Counted from the stretch's first letter, positions 48,301-57,719 are shown. The stretch is DNA of 64,000 nucleotides from Aporrectodea caliginosa (GCA_020284085.1 JACEVL010000484.1:1483501-1547500); one strand, 5' to 3'. Made by a program: numbers and translations. The notes: generated by a model not told the origin, from the letters alone.

Positions 48301-51300
48301 CACAGACTGTTCAGTAATTTAAACGAAGTTATGATCAACTAATATCAAACCAAGATCAATCACGCACAGTTTTCAGAAGCACTGCAGTTTTGTATGTAGT
48401 CTTCAAAGACAATGACTGTGTAAAATAGATAATATGAAGGAAGACGTAAAATTCTTGGACTAGATGCCAGAACAATGCTGGTTATACACTGGACTAGACA
48501 AAGAACTGAAAAGAATGTAGTCATTCACATTCATTTCTACCAAATGGCTGGCTTCCCGAACCAACAATGACCATGATGATGACAAGGATGATGATGATCA
48601 CTGACTGACTGAACTTATGTACTATTCGATACTGCGATTGAGTGTTGATCACTTTGTGTTTCCAGAATACAGCATATTCTGGAAACACAAAGTGATCAAC
48701 ATTTATTTACCAAACATTTACCAAATAATGTCTCTGCTAAATATAGCAAAGTTCTATTCCTTTTTGCTCTATGAATCAAACACATTCACAAATAAATGAT
48801 ACAATGCAATGCCATTTTGATTGCAAGCTGATACTTAGTCAAGACCAAGTCACCAGAGGACAGACCTTGACAGCAGTTGGAGCACTCGACAGTGTCACAA
48901 GAGTACCGGCTGCTTCGTAGCGCACAGCAGGACTCTGGGAATTCAGGAGGTTGTAGATGCACCGGATGAACCGAGCTCTTTCCGAAGGATTAGCGTGACA
49001 CACCTGAGCAACCGAAACATCTCACACTGAGCACATACTTGACACTAAATGTTCTATTAATAGTACGGGTGGTTGGTATAATACGGAACACTCAGCACTT
49101 TAAGCTAACATGCTTAACACAACATATCTATTTAAATGCAAAAATTGTAATTTCATTCTACACACTTCTCACAAATACAAAAGTATTCTACAGATCAAAA
49201 GCTATAAAATGACTGATACCAAGCAGTATCTGAAAACTGTATTGTTTTTGAATCAACTTTTTGGCATATTAAAGACTACATTAATTTATTAACTAATTAT
49301 AATTATTAGAGTAAAATTTATTAGCAACTATGGTCATATGTTACCTTGTAGATAAGTTCGACAATGACAAGCTGGAGAATGTCACCGAAGGTGTGGACCT
49401 GGTCAATGCAGCTGCTCAGGTAAGTCAATGCTCTATCCTGGTAACAGACAAGATCAACGACAACAATGAAAACAATGACAAAGTCATGAGAAGCTGTGCT
49501 GAGGGTTGAAAATTTTTCTTCATTGTTTTTTTTAGAAAGCATTACATGACACTGCTTATAATAATCTATCTGTCTACCACCTTGCAGACACCATGAATAA
49601 TAAGTCTTTCCATACATCGCCTATGACAGATTTCATACATTAAATTTTGTGAATTGACTGAATGAAATATTTATAAAAAAATTCAGACTGTCCTTGCTCA
49701 GATTTCTTAATACCAGTAGTGTGTGAAGCAATATTTAAGAAACCACATCGGGCAACATTCACACACACGAACACATATATACAGACATACTGAATCTCAC
49801 ATTCAGAATCTCACTACAGACCAGGACACAACCATAAAAAGTCTCCATCACCTGTCTCTCAATGATAGCTGTATCGATATATTACAGATTCATACTGGAT
49901 ATATTATAAACATAAGTGATTGCCGCACTTATTATTTATATTACGAAAATTTTTAACATGTACACAGAAATACGAATCTGAGGTGCACAGCAAAGCGAAT
50001 CCTAGGTGGCATTTAGAAGCAAGTGGGCATGAACAAGCAAATGCTAACCTGGTCAGCATGAATGAGCATCATAAATGCATTCCTCTTGCAAGATGCATCT
50101 TGCTCTCCATCAAGAAAGTTTGCTATTAACTCTGGTGCATCTGGGATTAAGAAGTTGAAACTCCTAAAATAGCAAAATAGCAATAATCAGTATCTAGCTC
50201 AAGGTTTCAATTGAGAAGTCATTTACAGGTCTGTAGGGGTGTGTGGTAGGTAGTGGTTAGCGTGCTGGACAGTCAACCGAGAGGTTGGGTTTCAAACCCC
50301 ACCAGGGCAGACATTTGTTTCAAGATTTCCACCTGCACCCCAGTGACCTCAGTTATATTGATTGTACACTGATGGTAGGAAGAACACAGGGTGAGAGAGA
50401 GAATTGGCCACCGTCCTCACATGCCAAGGTTGAGAAAATAAAGTCGCTAACACTTCATACCCATAGCTGCATCTCAGGGCTAGCTTAAGGGACTGCTCTC
50501 CTTCTTCCTCCTACAGGTCAGTGCTCAATTGGAGAACATCAAGCAAAAATGCAAATGCACACAGAGTCAGAAATATTGCTTGTTGACCTTCTATTATGTT
50601 TATGCTTTAGCCAAAATACCCTTAAATAAAAAGCCTTTCAATCAATCAATCAATATCCGTTTACTTCAATGAATCCAGTTGTCAAGAACATAACTGGTTA
50701 CAAGTAACACAGATTAGTTGTCGAGTCGAGCTAGAGTTGGCTCTAAGAACTATTACTCACACAGTTGAAACAGATAAGCCTTGTTTAGAACTGAATAACT
50801 CTATTTTTCTAATGGCCTACCTGTAGATGGTGTATATGGCCATGACAGCATTGCGCCTGACATAGGCATGACGATGCTCCAAACAGGCACGAATTGCTGG
50901 CATCAGTGGCTCAAGTAGCTCTGGCTCCTTCAGCTTGCACAAAAAGCGTAGAGTGGAGCCACGAATGAATTCATTAGGGTGCTGCAAATCCTGTGAAAGG
51001 GAACAACCAGGTTTACAACATTGCTAAATCAAACCATTAAGACAATTCAAATAGCTCATCAGAGTCATCATCAGAAGCAAGCTATGTCTAGGATACTTTA
51101 CGCCGTCAGTGCATATGCTAAGAGTTACACATTAAGTACATTTTTAACTGAGCACTTTTAAAAAGCATCTACGCATTTGGTCTCCTGAATAGGTGCAAGA
51201 CTGTTCCAGGCATGTGACCCTCAACCCAAACGGCCTGATCGCCCATGTTATTCCAATCATTGGTATTTATTACACATTATCGACACTAGTGTATCATCAA

Positions 51301-53224
51301 GAACAAAAACATATTAATTACTTACATTCGATTAGATTTTATCAAAATTCAAGATTCTGTGTTTATCTGATCTAATCATACCTAACCTATTGTATTGTGC
51401 TGTATTGTACTTGAAAATTTGTAAAGCACCCCTTACAGTATTAGCCATTCAGAGGTGCTCTCAGCATGAAAACCTCGAGGGAATAAAAAAAGTCTCCAAG
51501 CAGCGGGCAGATGAGGGAGACACCCAGTTAAAATCTTAGATCGTTTAAAGGGGAAGGTCATTCCTACAGGAAGGACCCACAAACGCAAAGGTGTGAAGTT
51601 GGGCCATAGCAGTCCTTGCCCAAGGGACAAAGAGATCATGACGGTCTAGAGCAGTGTTTCTTAACCAGTGTTCGACCGAACCCCTGGGGTTCGGTGAGCC
51701 AGTACCAGGGGTTCGGCAGAGGTCCTCTGAAATATATACATATTCAGGGTCAGTGAGTGTGAGTGAAAAATCATTTGATATAATATTTTTATTTTTTGAC
51801 TTTTATTTAATAAAATAGTTAACTGTAAGTAGTTCATGTATTCAATGTATTAATATTGTATAACATTTTGGTACAATTTTTTATTTCCTTTTGTTCCCAT
51901 TAGTTAAAAAATTATTGTTCAAACTTGAGGGGTTCGGTGAGTGGTCATGGATTTCTCTTGGGGTTCGGCTCCCTTGAAAAGGTTAAGAACCACTGGTCTA
52001 GAGAGTGGAGAGGACGAAGAGAAACAGCAGAAGTGGGCTTGCACAACAGATCACAAAGGTACTTGGGAGCCCGTTCTTGCTGAGTTGAAAGTGATTCAGT
52101 TCAAATACCTTGCGATAGGCATCACAGACAAGGATCATCTCATGCAGCATCTTTCCTTCAGCGTTGTATTTCGGGACAACTTCCCAGAAGACAAGAAGCA
52201 GCTTCTTGATCATGTGGTCCTGCAGGGGCATGACAAACCGCATGACGATCATGAGTAGCGACTGCATCTTCTCACCGTTAAGAATCATCTGGATCACCTT
52301 CTTCAACGCTTCGGTCTTAGTACGAAGGTCTCCATGTTCTACAGCACAAACAAGGTCCGTAATACAGTTCAAACATAACAAACATGACACAATTTGTAAT
52401 TGCTATTGCATATTTATATAGCACCACTTCAAAAGACTCATCAGAGGCACTCGCAATCTAACACAATGAAACCACGATCGAACAGAATGGTCTTCACATG
52501 CTGTAACATAATTTCTATAGCAGCTACATAACTCGGGCTCAATACACTCAAGGTCTGAAGTACAACATATAAAGATACTGCAGCAAGGAGCTTTTAATGT
52601 AAATAGTCAATCTTCTGGCAATCACTGTGCTTACTTGCAGTGCCAATAAACAAGATAAATTACATTGGTACATTACAAGTGCATTTTTACAATGCCAACA
52701 TCATGATAAAATTACACTATCTCTATGTAATTGACCACTCTGGCTGATGATGCCTGAATGGGTAGAATACAAAATCAGCCTTAACCCTCTAGCCCCAAGA
52801 AACCAATTTATTGGTTTTAGCATCCGTTACTTATCCCCGAGAAACAGATATATCGGTCTCGCAACCCATGATGCGTGGGAGTGCCGGGTTATGGGAATTC
52901 AGGGCAAAAGGGTTAAGCTGTTCTAATTGTGATAATCATCATTAGCAACAGAGCCTTCATTATATTTATTGCTGTAATTATAATCAGTCATTGTCAACAT
53001 CACCACTATCATCGCATAATCTTTGCTGTCGTCACATTGCAATTGTCACAGTCTTCATCTTTGCCAATCACCATCACTTCAGTTACTATACCATCATGGT
53101 TATCAAAATATCATAAGTGTAACTCGTACGTACCAAGGTCTTGCTTCAGCTGCATCTCATTTGGTGGCTCTGAATCTGTTGGGATGTTGATCAGAGTGTA
53201 ACATGGTTGCTCTAGAGTCGCCAT
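31680..53224 (-). CDS. COPB1: Coatomer subunit beta (beta-COP), complete coding region, 22 coding exons
   Basis: Joined exons total 2865 bases: 954 residues plus stop, one residue off the human length of 953 as I recall it. Beta-COP is part of the F-subcomplex of the COPI coat, which is recruited by ARF1-GTP to Golgi membranes and drives retrograde Golgi-to-ER and intra-Golgi transport. The N-terminal two thirds is the helical-solenoid adaptin-like trunk (residues about 20-540). A more divergent linker follows (about 657-715). The C-terminal part holds the appendage domains, with [33 protein letters not shown] and [19 protein letters not shown] all clearly beta-COP. The protein ends [18 protein letters not shown] and KNKSAQ. 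All splice phases agree across 21 introns; two of them need GC donors. Start codon ATG 53222-53224 lies ten bases inside its exon, so a non-coding 5' exon exists upstream. Introns contain SINEs, MITEs and a LINE fragment but no breaks in the coding sequence. Confidence 0.97.
31859..31928. mobile_element. 62-bp TTAA-flanked mini-element, copy 1
   Basis: Core CACTTTAACGATGAG...CATTAAGTG between TTAA sites. Its reverse complement matches 46193-46255 over the whole length. TTAA flanks suggest a piggyBac-like origin. Confidence 0.6.
32400..32600. repeat. Degenerate SINE in COPB1 intron
   Basis: GGATCGATTCCCGCTACC resembles a B box; GGTCCATTCAGCCTTCCATT and GGGCGCCTTGCATAG recur in other form near 42600-42660 and 43310-43380. 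Confidence 0.45.
32710..32862 (-). CDS. COPB1: COPB1 coding exon 21 (883-933)
   Basis: [20 protein letters not shown] to [11 protein letters not shown]; acceptor cttcag, donor CAG/gtgagt. Confidence 0.97.
33448..33683 (-). CDS. COPB1: COPB1 coding exon 20 (804-882)
   Basis: [20 protein letters not shown], then [16 protein letters not shown] and [11 protein letters not shown]: appendage platform. Donor AAA/gtaagt, phase 0. Confidence 0.97.
33870..34070 (+). repeat. LINE/SINE 3' module
   Basis: TTTCTCTTTTCTTAAAACCT, CACTTCTGAGTGG...AGAGGCGCTTTACAAATG, then AATAC repeats. Same family as 63330-63525. Confidence 0.6.
34555..34745 (+). mobile_element. LINE 3' end remnant
   Basis: [20 protein letters not shown] degenerate ORF2 end, [10 protein letters not shown], then GAGTGGTGCTATATAAATG and (ATTAC)n. 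Confidence 0.55.
34888..35007 (-). CDS. COPB1: COPB1 coding exon 19 (764-804)
   Basis: [19 protein letters not shown] to ENGIIFGNI plus G; acceptor tgtgcag, donor gtagat, phase 1. Confidence 0.96.
35355..35515 (+). repeat. SINE family G, copy 1
   Basis: TTTATATAGCATCG, AGCAAGCTACTTC, TGCTTTACA and ACTGTCTACTGTCAGC shared with 37636-38000; 51075-51240 is a diverged third copy. Confidence 0.65.
35690..35870 (+). repeat. Dispersed repeat 3' end, copy 2
   Basis: Matches 5930-6125, including GTGCATTGTTTTG and the tail module GAGCGTCTCTGAGTA...AGAGGCGATA. Confidence 0.65.
35938..36082 (-). CDS. COPB1: COPB1 coding exon 18 (716-764)
   Basis: [20 protein letters not shown] to LTLELATL plus one base; the donor gtttgt is atypical but in frame. 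Confidence 0.96.
36322..36600 (-). repeat. SINE-like body in COPB1 intron
   Basis: AATTTGTATAGCGCC and the middle GGTCTTGAGCTGTGATTTAA are typical of a reversed SINE tail and body here. Confidence 0.45.
36694..36780 (-). CDS. COPB1: COPB1 coding exon 17 (687-715)
   Basis: [20 protein letters not shown] to SSKLNK. The middle is the least conserved part of the protein; SKLNK before VTQLTG is conserved. Confidence 0.93.
36970..37080 (-). repeat. SINE family A fragment
   Basis: AAGGCAAGTCCATTGGCCTT and AGCAACTTGTCCAAGGTCGC match the body at 60676-60800. Confidence 0.6.
37181..37270 (-). CDS. COPB1: COPB1 coding exon 16 (657-686)
   Basis: [20 protein letters not shown] then [10 protein letters not shown]: the linker after the trunk, with the conserved DDPISF run. 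Confidence 0.95.
37636..38000 (+). repeat. SINE family G, copy 2
   Basis: As 35355-35515, plus the downstream GACTGTTCCAGGCACGTGA part. Confidence 0.65.
38049..38204 (-). CDS. COPB1: COPB1 coding exon 15 (605-656)
   Basis: [20 protein letters not shown] to EEEKEYQK; acceptor ctgcag, donor AAG/gtatgg. Confidence 0.97.
39151..39222 (-). CDS. COPB1: COPB1 coding exon 14 (581-604)
   Basis: [18 protein letters not shown] then SGLPTK. Flanked 5' by the largest intron (39223-42677), which holds the TATG satellite and a LINE fragment. Confidence 0.96.
39948..40398. mobile_element. hAT-like MITE, TSD ATGTATAT
   Basis: 15-bp perfect TIR TAGAGCTGTACCGAT; duplication ATGTATAT at 39940-39947 and 40399-40406 (in a low-complexity target). 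The interior repeats TGCCGATAC. Confidence 0.85.
40888..42088 (+). mobile_element. 5'-truncated LINE with intact C-terminal ORF2 end
   Basis: Frame open from the repeat to 41658: [19 protein letters not shown] and [16 protein letters not shown] are the reverse-transcriptase palm/thumb region, followed by [31 protein letters not shown] and [20 protein letters not shown]. Jockey/CR1/L2-like. The catalytic YADD box and the endonuclease are missing by truncation. The 3' UTR has GCGGGATTTCAATCCC at 41901-41916 and ends in AATAAATATTGATTGAATTG. Inserted inside the TATG satellite. Confidence 0.85.
42428..42500. repeat. 17-bp imperfect inverted repeat
   Basis: CCCGAACGTGACTCGGG and CCCGAGTAACGTTCGGG pair with one mismatch. 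Confidence 0.6.
42678..42798 (-). CDS. COPB1: COPB1 coding exon 13 (540-580)
   Basis: [20 protein letters not shown] to [10 protein letters not shown]; donor AAC/gtaagc, phase 0. Confidence 0.97.
43268..43460 (-). repeat. tRNA-derived SINE, family E
   Basis: Minus-strand head GGGGCAGGGAGATGGTTGAT, GGCACGAAGATCAGAAGATG, GGTTCGATACATGC; body ends in AACTGTATGGCAGCC. Confidence 0.6.
43491..43654 (-). CDS. COPB1: COPB1 coding exon 12 (486-540), GC donor
   Basis: [19 protein letters not shown] to APTKKEQV plus AG. The donor is CAG/gcaaga: joined to G-CCTCCTC of the next exon it gives VRPPLRQF, the expected beta-COP run. The upstream GT (gtcagg) would shift the frame. Confidence 0.94.
43740..43920 (-). 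repeat. tRNA-derived SINE, family F, copy 1
   Basis: Head on the minus strand AGTGGTTAGCGTGCTGGTCT, GGTTCAAATACC; body with CCCACTGAGAGTG. Confidence 0.6.
44669..44765 (-). CDS. COPB1: COPB1 coding exon 11 (453-485)
   Basis: [19 protein letters not shown] to RQSLGD; acceptor ataccag, donor GAC/gtgagt, phase 0. Confidence 0.97.
45030..45392 (-). repeat. SINE family F, copy 2, with an internal duplication
   Basis: Head GTAATGGTTAGCATGCTGGA with B box GGTTCAAATCC. GGGTATGAAGTGCTAG...CTCATCTTC occurs twice in tandem (about 45053-45127 and 45142-45227). Confidence 0.65.
45604..45749 (-). CDS. COPB1: COPB1 coding exon 10 (405-453)
   Basis: [19 protein letters not shown] to TFPSIKAL plus two bases; phase 2, donor gtgagt. 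A hAT-like MITE ends 61 bases upstream of its acceptor. Confidence 0.97.
45811..46128. mobile_element. hAT-like MITE, TSD CTGCATAT
   Basis: TIR CAGAGATGGG/CCCATCTCTG; duplication CTGCATAT at 45803-45810 and 46129-46136. The interior is CTAATCGATTAGAATTAG repeats. Confidence 0.92.
46189..46259. mobile_element. 62-bp TTAA-flanked mini-element, copy 2
   Basis: CCCTTTGATGACAAGAG...CGTTAAAGTG, right TTAA intact, left ATAA; inverse of 31859-31928. Confidence 0.55.
46583..46729 (-). CDS. COPB1: COPB1 coding exon 9 (356-404)
   Basis: [14 protein letters not shown], then [17 protein letters not shown] and TIIPV. Acceptor tcaacag, donor GTC/gtaagt, phase 0. Confidence 0.97.
47226..47333 (-). CDS. COPB1: COPB1 coding exon 8 (320-355), GC donor
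   Basis: [20 protein letters not shown] to VTSRNIEE. The exon must end GAG before gcaagt: the next exon begins MVLVLKKEV in phase 0, and the only nearby GT (four bases further on) would break the frame. This is a GC-AG intron. Confidence 0.95.
47880..48050 (-). repeat. Dispersed repeat 3' end, copy 3
   Basis: Reverse of 5930-6125: TGAACATTTATATAGCACCC, GTTAGCAAAACAATGCAC. Confidence 0.6.
48146..48265 (-). CDS. COPB1: COPB1 coding exon 7 (280-319)
   Basis: [20 protein letters not shown] to [10 protein letters not shown]. Acceptor ctgtag, donor CAG/gtaatt, phase 0. Confidence 0.97.
48643..48701. repeat. 27-bp perfect fold-back, 5-base loop
   Basis: Arms 48643-48669 and 48675-48701 (TGTTGATCACTTTGTGTTTC...) are exact reverse complements around CAGCA. 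In a COPB1 intron, not part of a recognised element. Confidence 0.95.
48866..49003 (-). CDS. COPB1: COPB1 coding exon 6 (234-279)
   Basis: [20 protein letters not shown] to [11 protein letters not shown]. Donor AAG/gtctgt is a weak GT site but both ends fit the frame. Confidence 0.96.
49345..49437 (-). CDS. COPB1: COPB1 coding exon 5 (203-233)
   Basis: [19 protein letters not shown], then [12 protein letters not shown]. Phase 0 on both sides; donor gtaaca. Confidence 0.97.
50049..50163 (-). CDS. COPB1: COPB1 coding exon 4 (164-202)
   Basis: Encodes [18 protein letters not shown] and [13 protein letters not shown]. Donor CAG/gttagc, phase 0. Confidence 0.97.
50235..50520 (+). repeat. SINE family F, copy 3
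   Basis: GTAGTGGTTAGCGTGCTGGA, CCGAGAGGTTGGGTTTCAAA, then CTTCATACCCATAGCTGC. Confidence 0.65.
50821..50990 (-). CDS. COPB1: COPB1 coding exon 3 (108-163)
   Basis: Starts [20 protein letters not shown] and ends [10 protein letters not shown] plus two bases. Donor ACAG/gtaggc, phase 2. Confidence 0.97.
51075..51240 (+). repeat. SINE family G, copy 3
   Basis: AGCAAGCTATGTCTAGGATA, GTCAGTGCATATGCTAAGAG and TGCAAGACTGTTCCAGGCAT. Confidence 0.55.
51390..51643 (-). repeat. SINE with tail hairpin, host of the next MITE
   Basis: TATTGTGCTGTATTG, AAGCACCCCTTACAG and CATTCAGAGGTGCTC read as a reversed tail module. Confidence 0.55.
51652..51995. mobile_element. hAT-like MITE, TSD GTCTAGAG
   Basis: TIR CAGTG(T/G)TTCTTAACC, 14 of 15; duplication GTCTAGAG at 51644-51651 and 51996-52003. 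Interior GGGGTTCGG repeats. Confidence 0.92.
52109..52338 (-). CDS. COPB1: COPB1 coding exon 2 (31-107)
   Basis: Acceptor gctgtag. Contains [35 protein letters not shown] and [10 protein letters not shown]. Donor AAG/gtattt, phase 0. Confidence 0.97.
52785..52912. mobile_element. piggyBac-like MITE, TTAA flanks
   Basis: TTAA at 52781-52784 and 52913-52916; ends CCCTCTAGCCCC and GGGCAAAAGGG pair in most positions. Confidence 0.6.
53134..53224 (-). CDS. COPB1: COPB1 coding exon 1 (residues 1-30)
   Basis: Acceptor ttttag ends at 53235. The peptide [19 protein letters not shown] matches the beta-COP N-terminus. Donor CTTG/gtacgt, phase 1. Confidence 0.93.
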
Positions 53225-53234
53225 GACAGCTTTT

Positions 53235-54598
53235 CTAAAACGATAATAGGTTACAGTTTTACCCTTTGCAATAGACAACCTTTGCCAACCACACTTCAAG
53301 CAGAACCATAGCAAAGCTATCAGAAATTCTGACAATACTGAACTTAAAAAAACTGAACTTAAGATAGTCAGTAACAGTGGCTGTAGGCAGTTTGTACTGG
53401 TAAATGTACTGATATTGTCAATGCTTTGATAAAGCTGTATGGATGTCAGTATTCAACATATATTTTCTCAGTATTGTTAACTGCCACAATTCCGTTTGGG
53501 TCATTACATACTGCACTGGCGAAACCATTCCTGCAAAGACTTCTGGACACAATACCTGGCTCTTTGGGTAATCGCCTTAATCCCAAATTTAACAGACTAC
53601 TAAACATCTATATCAATTAAGACATCGCACAGCAATGCTTGATAGAGACGTCTAGCTAGTCAGTCACAATTGGAAATCTTAAGCAAACAGCTACCCCATG
53701 CTGTGTTCTAAACAAATTATGCATTGATTAACCAAAACAAAGAAGCTGTAGATGATTTTACTCTCGCACTTCACACACATCCACGTATTTTTAATATTCA
53801 CAGAACAAGCTAACCTATATTTACAAAGGTGAATGCAATATTCAAGTACTTCAGAGAACACTTTTTCGGAAGTTACGGCTGAAGATAACTACTGTACATA
53901 TATCACGAATGTTATTTACACACGACACCGAAGGAATTGGTGATTAGGTCATGTTGCGGAGAGAATCTGCCAATTCGATAAGTTAGTTCCTGTGCATCAG
54001 AGCCACTGAAATAGATTTCTGGCAAGCTTATAGAATCGGGGGCTGAATGATAATAGTGCGTAAGCTTACTGGCGTGGTAAGTGTCGGTTAGGGTCGTCAT
54101 TAGAAAACATGGTATCGTCCGCAGCATGCCCAAAGATAATTCAGCCCCGATACTATAAGTTTGCCAGAGTTCTTGCTCTGAAGAACCTAACTGCACTTTT
54201 AATTTTTCATGTGAGGAACGCGTTGGCTGTCATCCGCGACTTAACATTATCACGTGCAACAGACATAACATCGAGTTGTGCGTCATACAAAAAAATGTAA
54301 CGTAGACAATGTAAAATTAAACGAATATATAAATGATTTTTCTGAAATGCAAATTAAATTTCTCAGCGCCATACAAATAATATTGTTGGTCCGTGACAGC
54401 CCTACACGAACACACCGGTCCCAAAGACTTCTTCAAACAGCATCATATAGCTTCCAAGATAGTTATTTAATTAGATAAATCATAAATTAGTACTATATAC
54501 CTCGCTTTAACTTCGTAAGTTTAGTATTTAATAACAAATTTAAACCTTTTAATAGATTATAATAACGTAAACTCCGTAGACGTGGCCACTCCTCCAAA
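53235..54598 (-). other. 5' intron or leader region of COPB1
   Basis: Should contain the non-coding first exon; not resolved. No repeats recognised. Confidence 0.4.
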
Positions 54599-54677
54599 TC
54601 TCGCGAGAACTAGACGAGAAGCAACCCATAGCCTACGAATGGCTTTGACGTTTCACAAATTTCGCTAGCGCCATCTT
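54599..54677 (-). promoter_or_regulatory. Candidate COPB1 promoter elements
   Basis: The palindrome TCTCGCGAGA at 54599-54608 is a known element of TATA-less housekeeping promoters. AAGATGGCGC on the minus strand at 54677-54668 resembles a YY1 site. They lie about 1.4 kb upstream of the first coding exon, which needs a 5' non-coding exon. The transcription start was not located; a donor-like CCA/gtaagc on the minus strand near 54069 is one possible end of that exon. Confidence 0.5.
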
Positions 54678-54679
54678 TT

Positions 54680-55465
54680 CAATACAATACAAAATACAAA
54701 TAAAATTTAAAGCGCGCTTCAACACGACAGGTCTTGCATGAGAGAGAGCGTTTCGCTACATTCTAAGTCATATAATAGTGCAAGGTGAACAGGTGAGTTT
54801 TAATTGTTTTTAAATTGAGCAACATACGTGCACTGTCGAACTGAAGTTGGAAGACTGTTCCATTCTAAGGGTCCTGCGACATAGAAAGTACGGTTTCCAA
54901 GTTTCCAAACTTCCGGTTTGTGCGAAATAGGCCTACGGTGAAATTACCTCGAGTCGACGATCGGAGTTCGCTAGTGTTGAGGATCCTTTGTTAATTAAGA
55001 TAAGATAAGAATATTCTTTAATTGACCTATTTCTATCCGCATTTTGGTGTAGGCTACAGACATAGTAATAAACATACGTACACGGTAGGAGTACCTCTGG
55101 TAATAAACATGATAAAACATACATAAAGTAATCAAGGCATTACTTACTTAATTACTTAGGCTACTTACATCATCTATCGAACTGATCAGGAGAGTCAAAT
55201 ATTGTTTGATATTAATATTATTTTAAAATTAATATAGCCTATAATTATAATATAGTTGGCCACATCGCCGTCCGATCTTCCCACCAACAGTGTGCAGTCA
55301 GTGTAGGTTATGCATTATCGTTGAGTTGAGTTGGCCACTGACACACTTTCTTTCCCTACACTGTTTAGTGTTCACCATTATCTGAGTGAGGCTATATTTT
55401 GCAGCAAATTAATTAAGTTCGCAGGCTCAGCTAACTACGCCACTGATTGCACTCTGGCAATGCCA
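54680..55465. other. Upstream flank with SINE pieces
   Basis: 54690-54960 is SINE-like (AAAGCGCGCTTCAACACGAC; GAACTGAAGTTGGAAGACTG). 55255-55350 matches family F body. Confidence 0.45.
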
Positions 55466-55473
55466 GTCCCAAG

Positions 55474-55774
55474 CAGTGGCGTAACTAGGGGGTCCGGCGC
55501 CCGGGGGCAAGAATTTTTGGGACAAAATTGTTTCTTATCTCCCAAAATTTTTTTCCTTTTTCCAGCAGAAAATAATTGCTAAAATCGTCAGAAGCGCCCC
55601 TCGTTTTGTCAATTTTGCGCCCCCTTATACAAGAATCATATATAATCATGGTGTATTTTATCTATTCATGGCCCGATTTCTTTCACAAAACCATTGTCAA
55701 AAGCCTAATTTTGCGCCCCCCCGTCCTGCGCCCGGGGGCGGCCGCCCCCCCTGCCCCCCCTCGTTACGCCACTG
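55474..55774. mobile_element. hAT-like MITE, TSD GTCCCAAG
   Basis: TIR CAGTGGCGTAAC/GTTACGCCACTG then G/C-runs; duplication GTCCCAAG at 55466-55473 and 55775-55782. The interior has GCGCCCGGGGGC near both ends. Confidence 0.92.
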
Positions 55775-55782
55775 GTCCCAAG

Positions 55783-56939
55783 AAGCCTGGATGAAGGAGG
55801 GCGACGCTAATGATCTTTGTTATCATACAGTGTCGTTAAACTGAACTAGGCCTACTACTACTACTCAGCTCTACGGCTAGAAGCCTAGAAGGTGATCATC
55901 TTCTGTTCGATCACTTTATATATTACAGTCACAGACTGGATAAATACATTGTTACATGTATAATGTAATCAGTTAATATAAATTTTAAGTGAGTCATGAT
56001 AGGCCTAGTGTTCACCTTGCACTAGGCCTAATGAACGATTAAGAATGTAGTGAAACGCGCTCTCGTGCTAGACCTGTCTCGTTATAGCGCGGTATAAATT
56101 TTCATTTGTACTGTATTCAATGTGTTGTATTGTATAAGCTCTATTCAGTTACATAATGGGCTTTATAAATCAGTTAATGTCCAAAAACAGCTCGTACATA
56201 TTCCATTCCACCAAGCAGTGACATAGACATTTGAGCAATTTTCAAAGCACTAGGCTATATATAGTCTACTCTGTGCAATCAATTAGGCCACAATTATATT
56301 GTAGGGAAAGACTCTTAAGAGATGCCACAGACTTAATTAGGCCTATAGCCTAACAGACCGAAACGAACCGCCCACTGTTCACCATTTGCCAGGGTTTTCG
56401 TGTTCAGAGCGCTTCTGAATAGTTATTCTGAGAGATGTGCTATATAAATGTATAGATACGATACAATTGGACAGGACCTAAAATAATGTTTTCTGACATT
56501 AGAGTATATAGGCAGTTAACATTGTCGAGCGTGCAGTTGACTTGTCAAGAATGTGCAGGTTATAGAGTGTGAATTTTTGAGAGATTAGCTCAAGTCAACA
56601 ATATGCACACGATGTTATTCTAATACCTAAAATTTACTGACCAGTTCAAGTACAGTTTGACAGTAGAGGAAGTTTACAATTACATTACATTTTTGGTGCC
56701 TGCATGGCTATTACTCTAGGAAGTGTGAAATTGTGAATTGTGAATGCAGTCTCGATAATCGTAGTTCCGGTTACCAACAAGATCGCAGAGCTGGTGCATA
56801 CAATACAATACAATACAATACAATACAATACAATGCCAGCTTCCTCCTTTGACTCGTTCCTGTTTATTAGGCCTAACTGGTGGGCCAAGTGCCTCTTTCG
56901 CTGTCTCAAGACTTCTTTCTTTTCTCTGGTCTTTCGCAC
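55783..56939. other. Intergenic with one tail module and (AATAC)n
   Basis: 56400-56465 is GAGCGCTTCTGAATAG...GTGCTATATAAATG; 56800-56833 is (AATAC)n. No gene seen. Confidence 0.45.
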
Positions 56940-57212
56940 TTGAGCGCCTCTGACTGTTGTGCACTGCAAGAGGCGTTATATAAATTGATAGATACAATAC
57001 AATACAATACAACTGTAATTTGATATTGCCCTCCTTACAAAGTTCAGAAGTGCACACACGACGAAGTCGCAGATACAATTATATTGCCAAGCAATTGTGA
57101 GTGAAGGACTTGCTCAAGGTCCCTACACAGTAAGAGCCCCGGACGAGGCTCGAACCCGTACTCTCCGCGTTACAGGTCGAGCGCTCTAACCAATAGGCCA
57201 CCGTGCATCTGT
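56940..57212. repeat. Tail module followed by reversed SINE family D
   Basis: 56941-57010 is the GCGCCTCTGACTGTTG...AGAGGCGTTATA hairpin with AATAC repeats. 57088-57212 is the reverse of 18231-18400. Confidence 0.7.
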
Positions 57213-57719
57213 TATCGTTACCTGTAAGGAATGCCAACATTCGATACCTTAGCCAATTTATGCGGTGCCTGTCTTCTAGAGAACCGCGGCTGTGCTGGAA
57301 GTGATTTTTTTTATCCAAGCCACAACTTAATTCTTGCGTGAAAACCGGGGAAATATGAAAGGCGTATCACTCTCATTGATGCGAGGATCTGTGCCACTCA
57401 CAACTACATTACCGGCAAAAGTCTTAACAATACCACCTGTTGGTAAAAAAAAGTCAGAGACAATACCACATCATTCAACACCAGACAGAATTCGCAACAA
57501 GTAAAATGACAAAGACTTTTTCACAATCGCCAGATTTCTTATTTGCAAGACATTGCAAGACAGACGAATCATGAGACAAATACACAAATCACCCAGAGAC
57601 AAACTAGACGAAGGTATCTCTAGATCTGCTCATATCGTCAGCATTTCTGGCTGATTGGTAACGATGATGAACAATGTTGTTATAGTCACCATTTCATTTC
57701 GATTGGGATTGATGATGAC

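Noticed and set aside
53912..54196. 94-codon minus-strand frame as an N-terminal extension of COPB1
   Set aside because: The in-frame ATG at 53224 matches the known beta-COP N-terminus; the frame has no splice link and no similarity.
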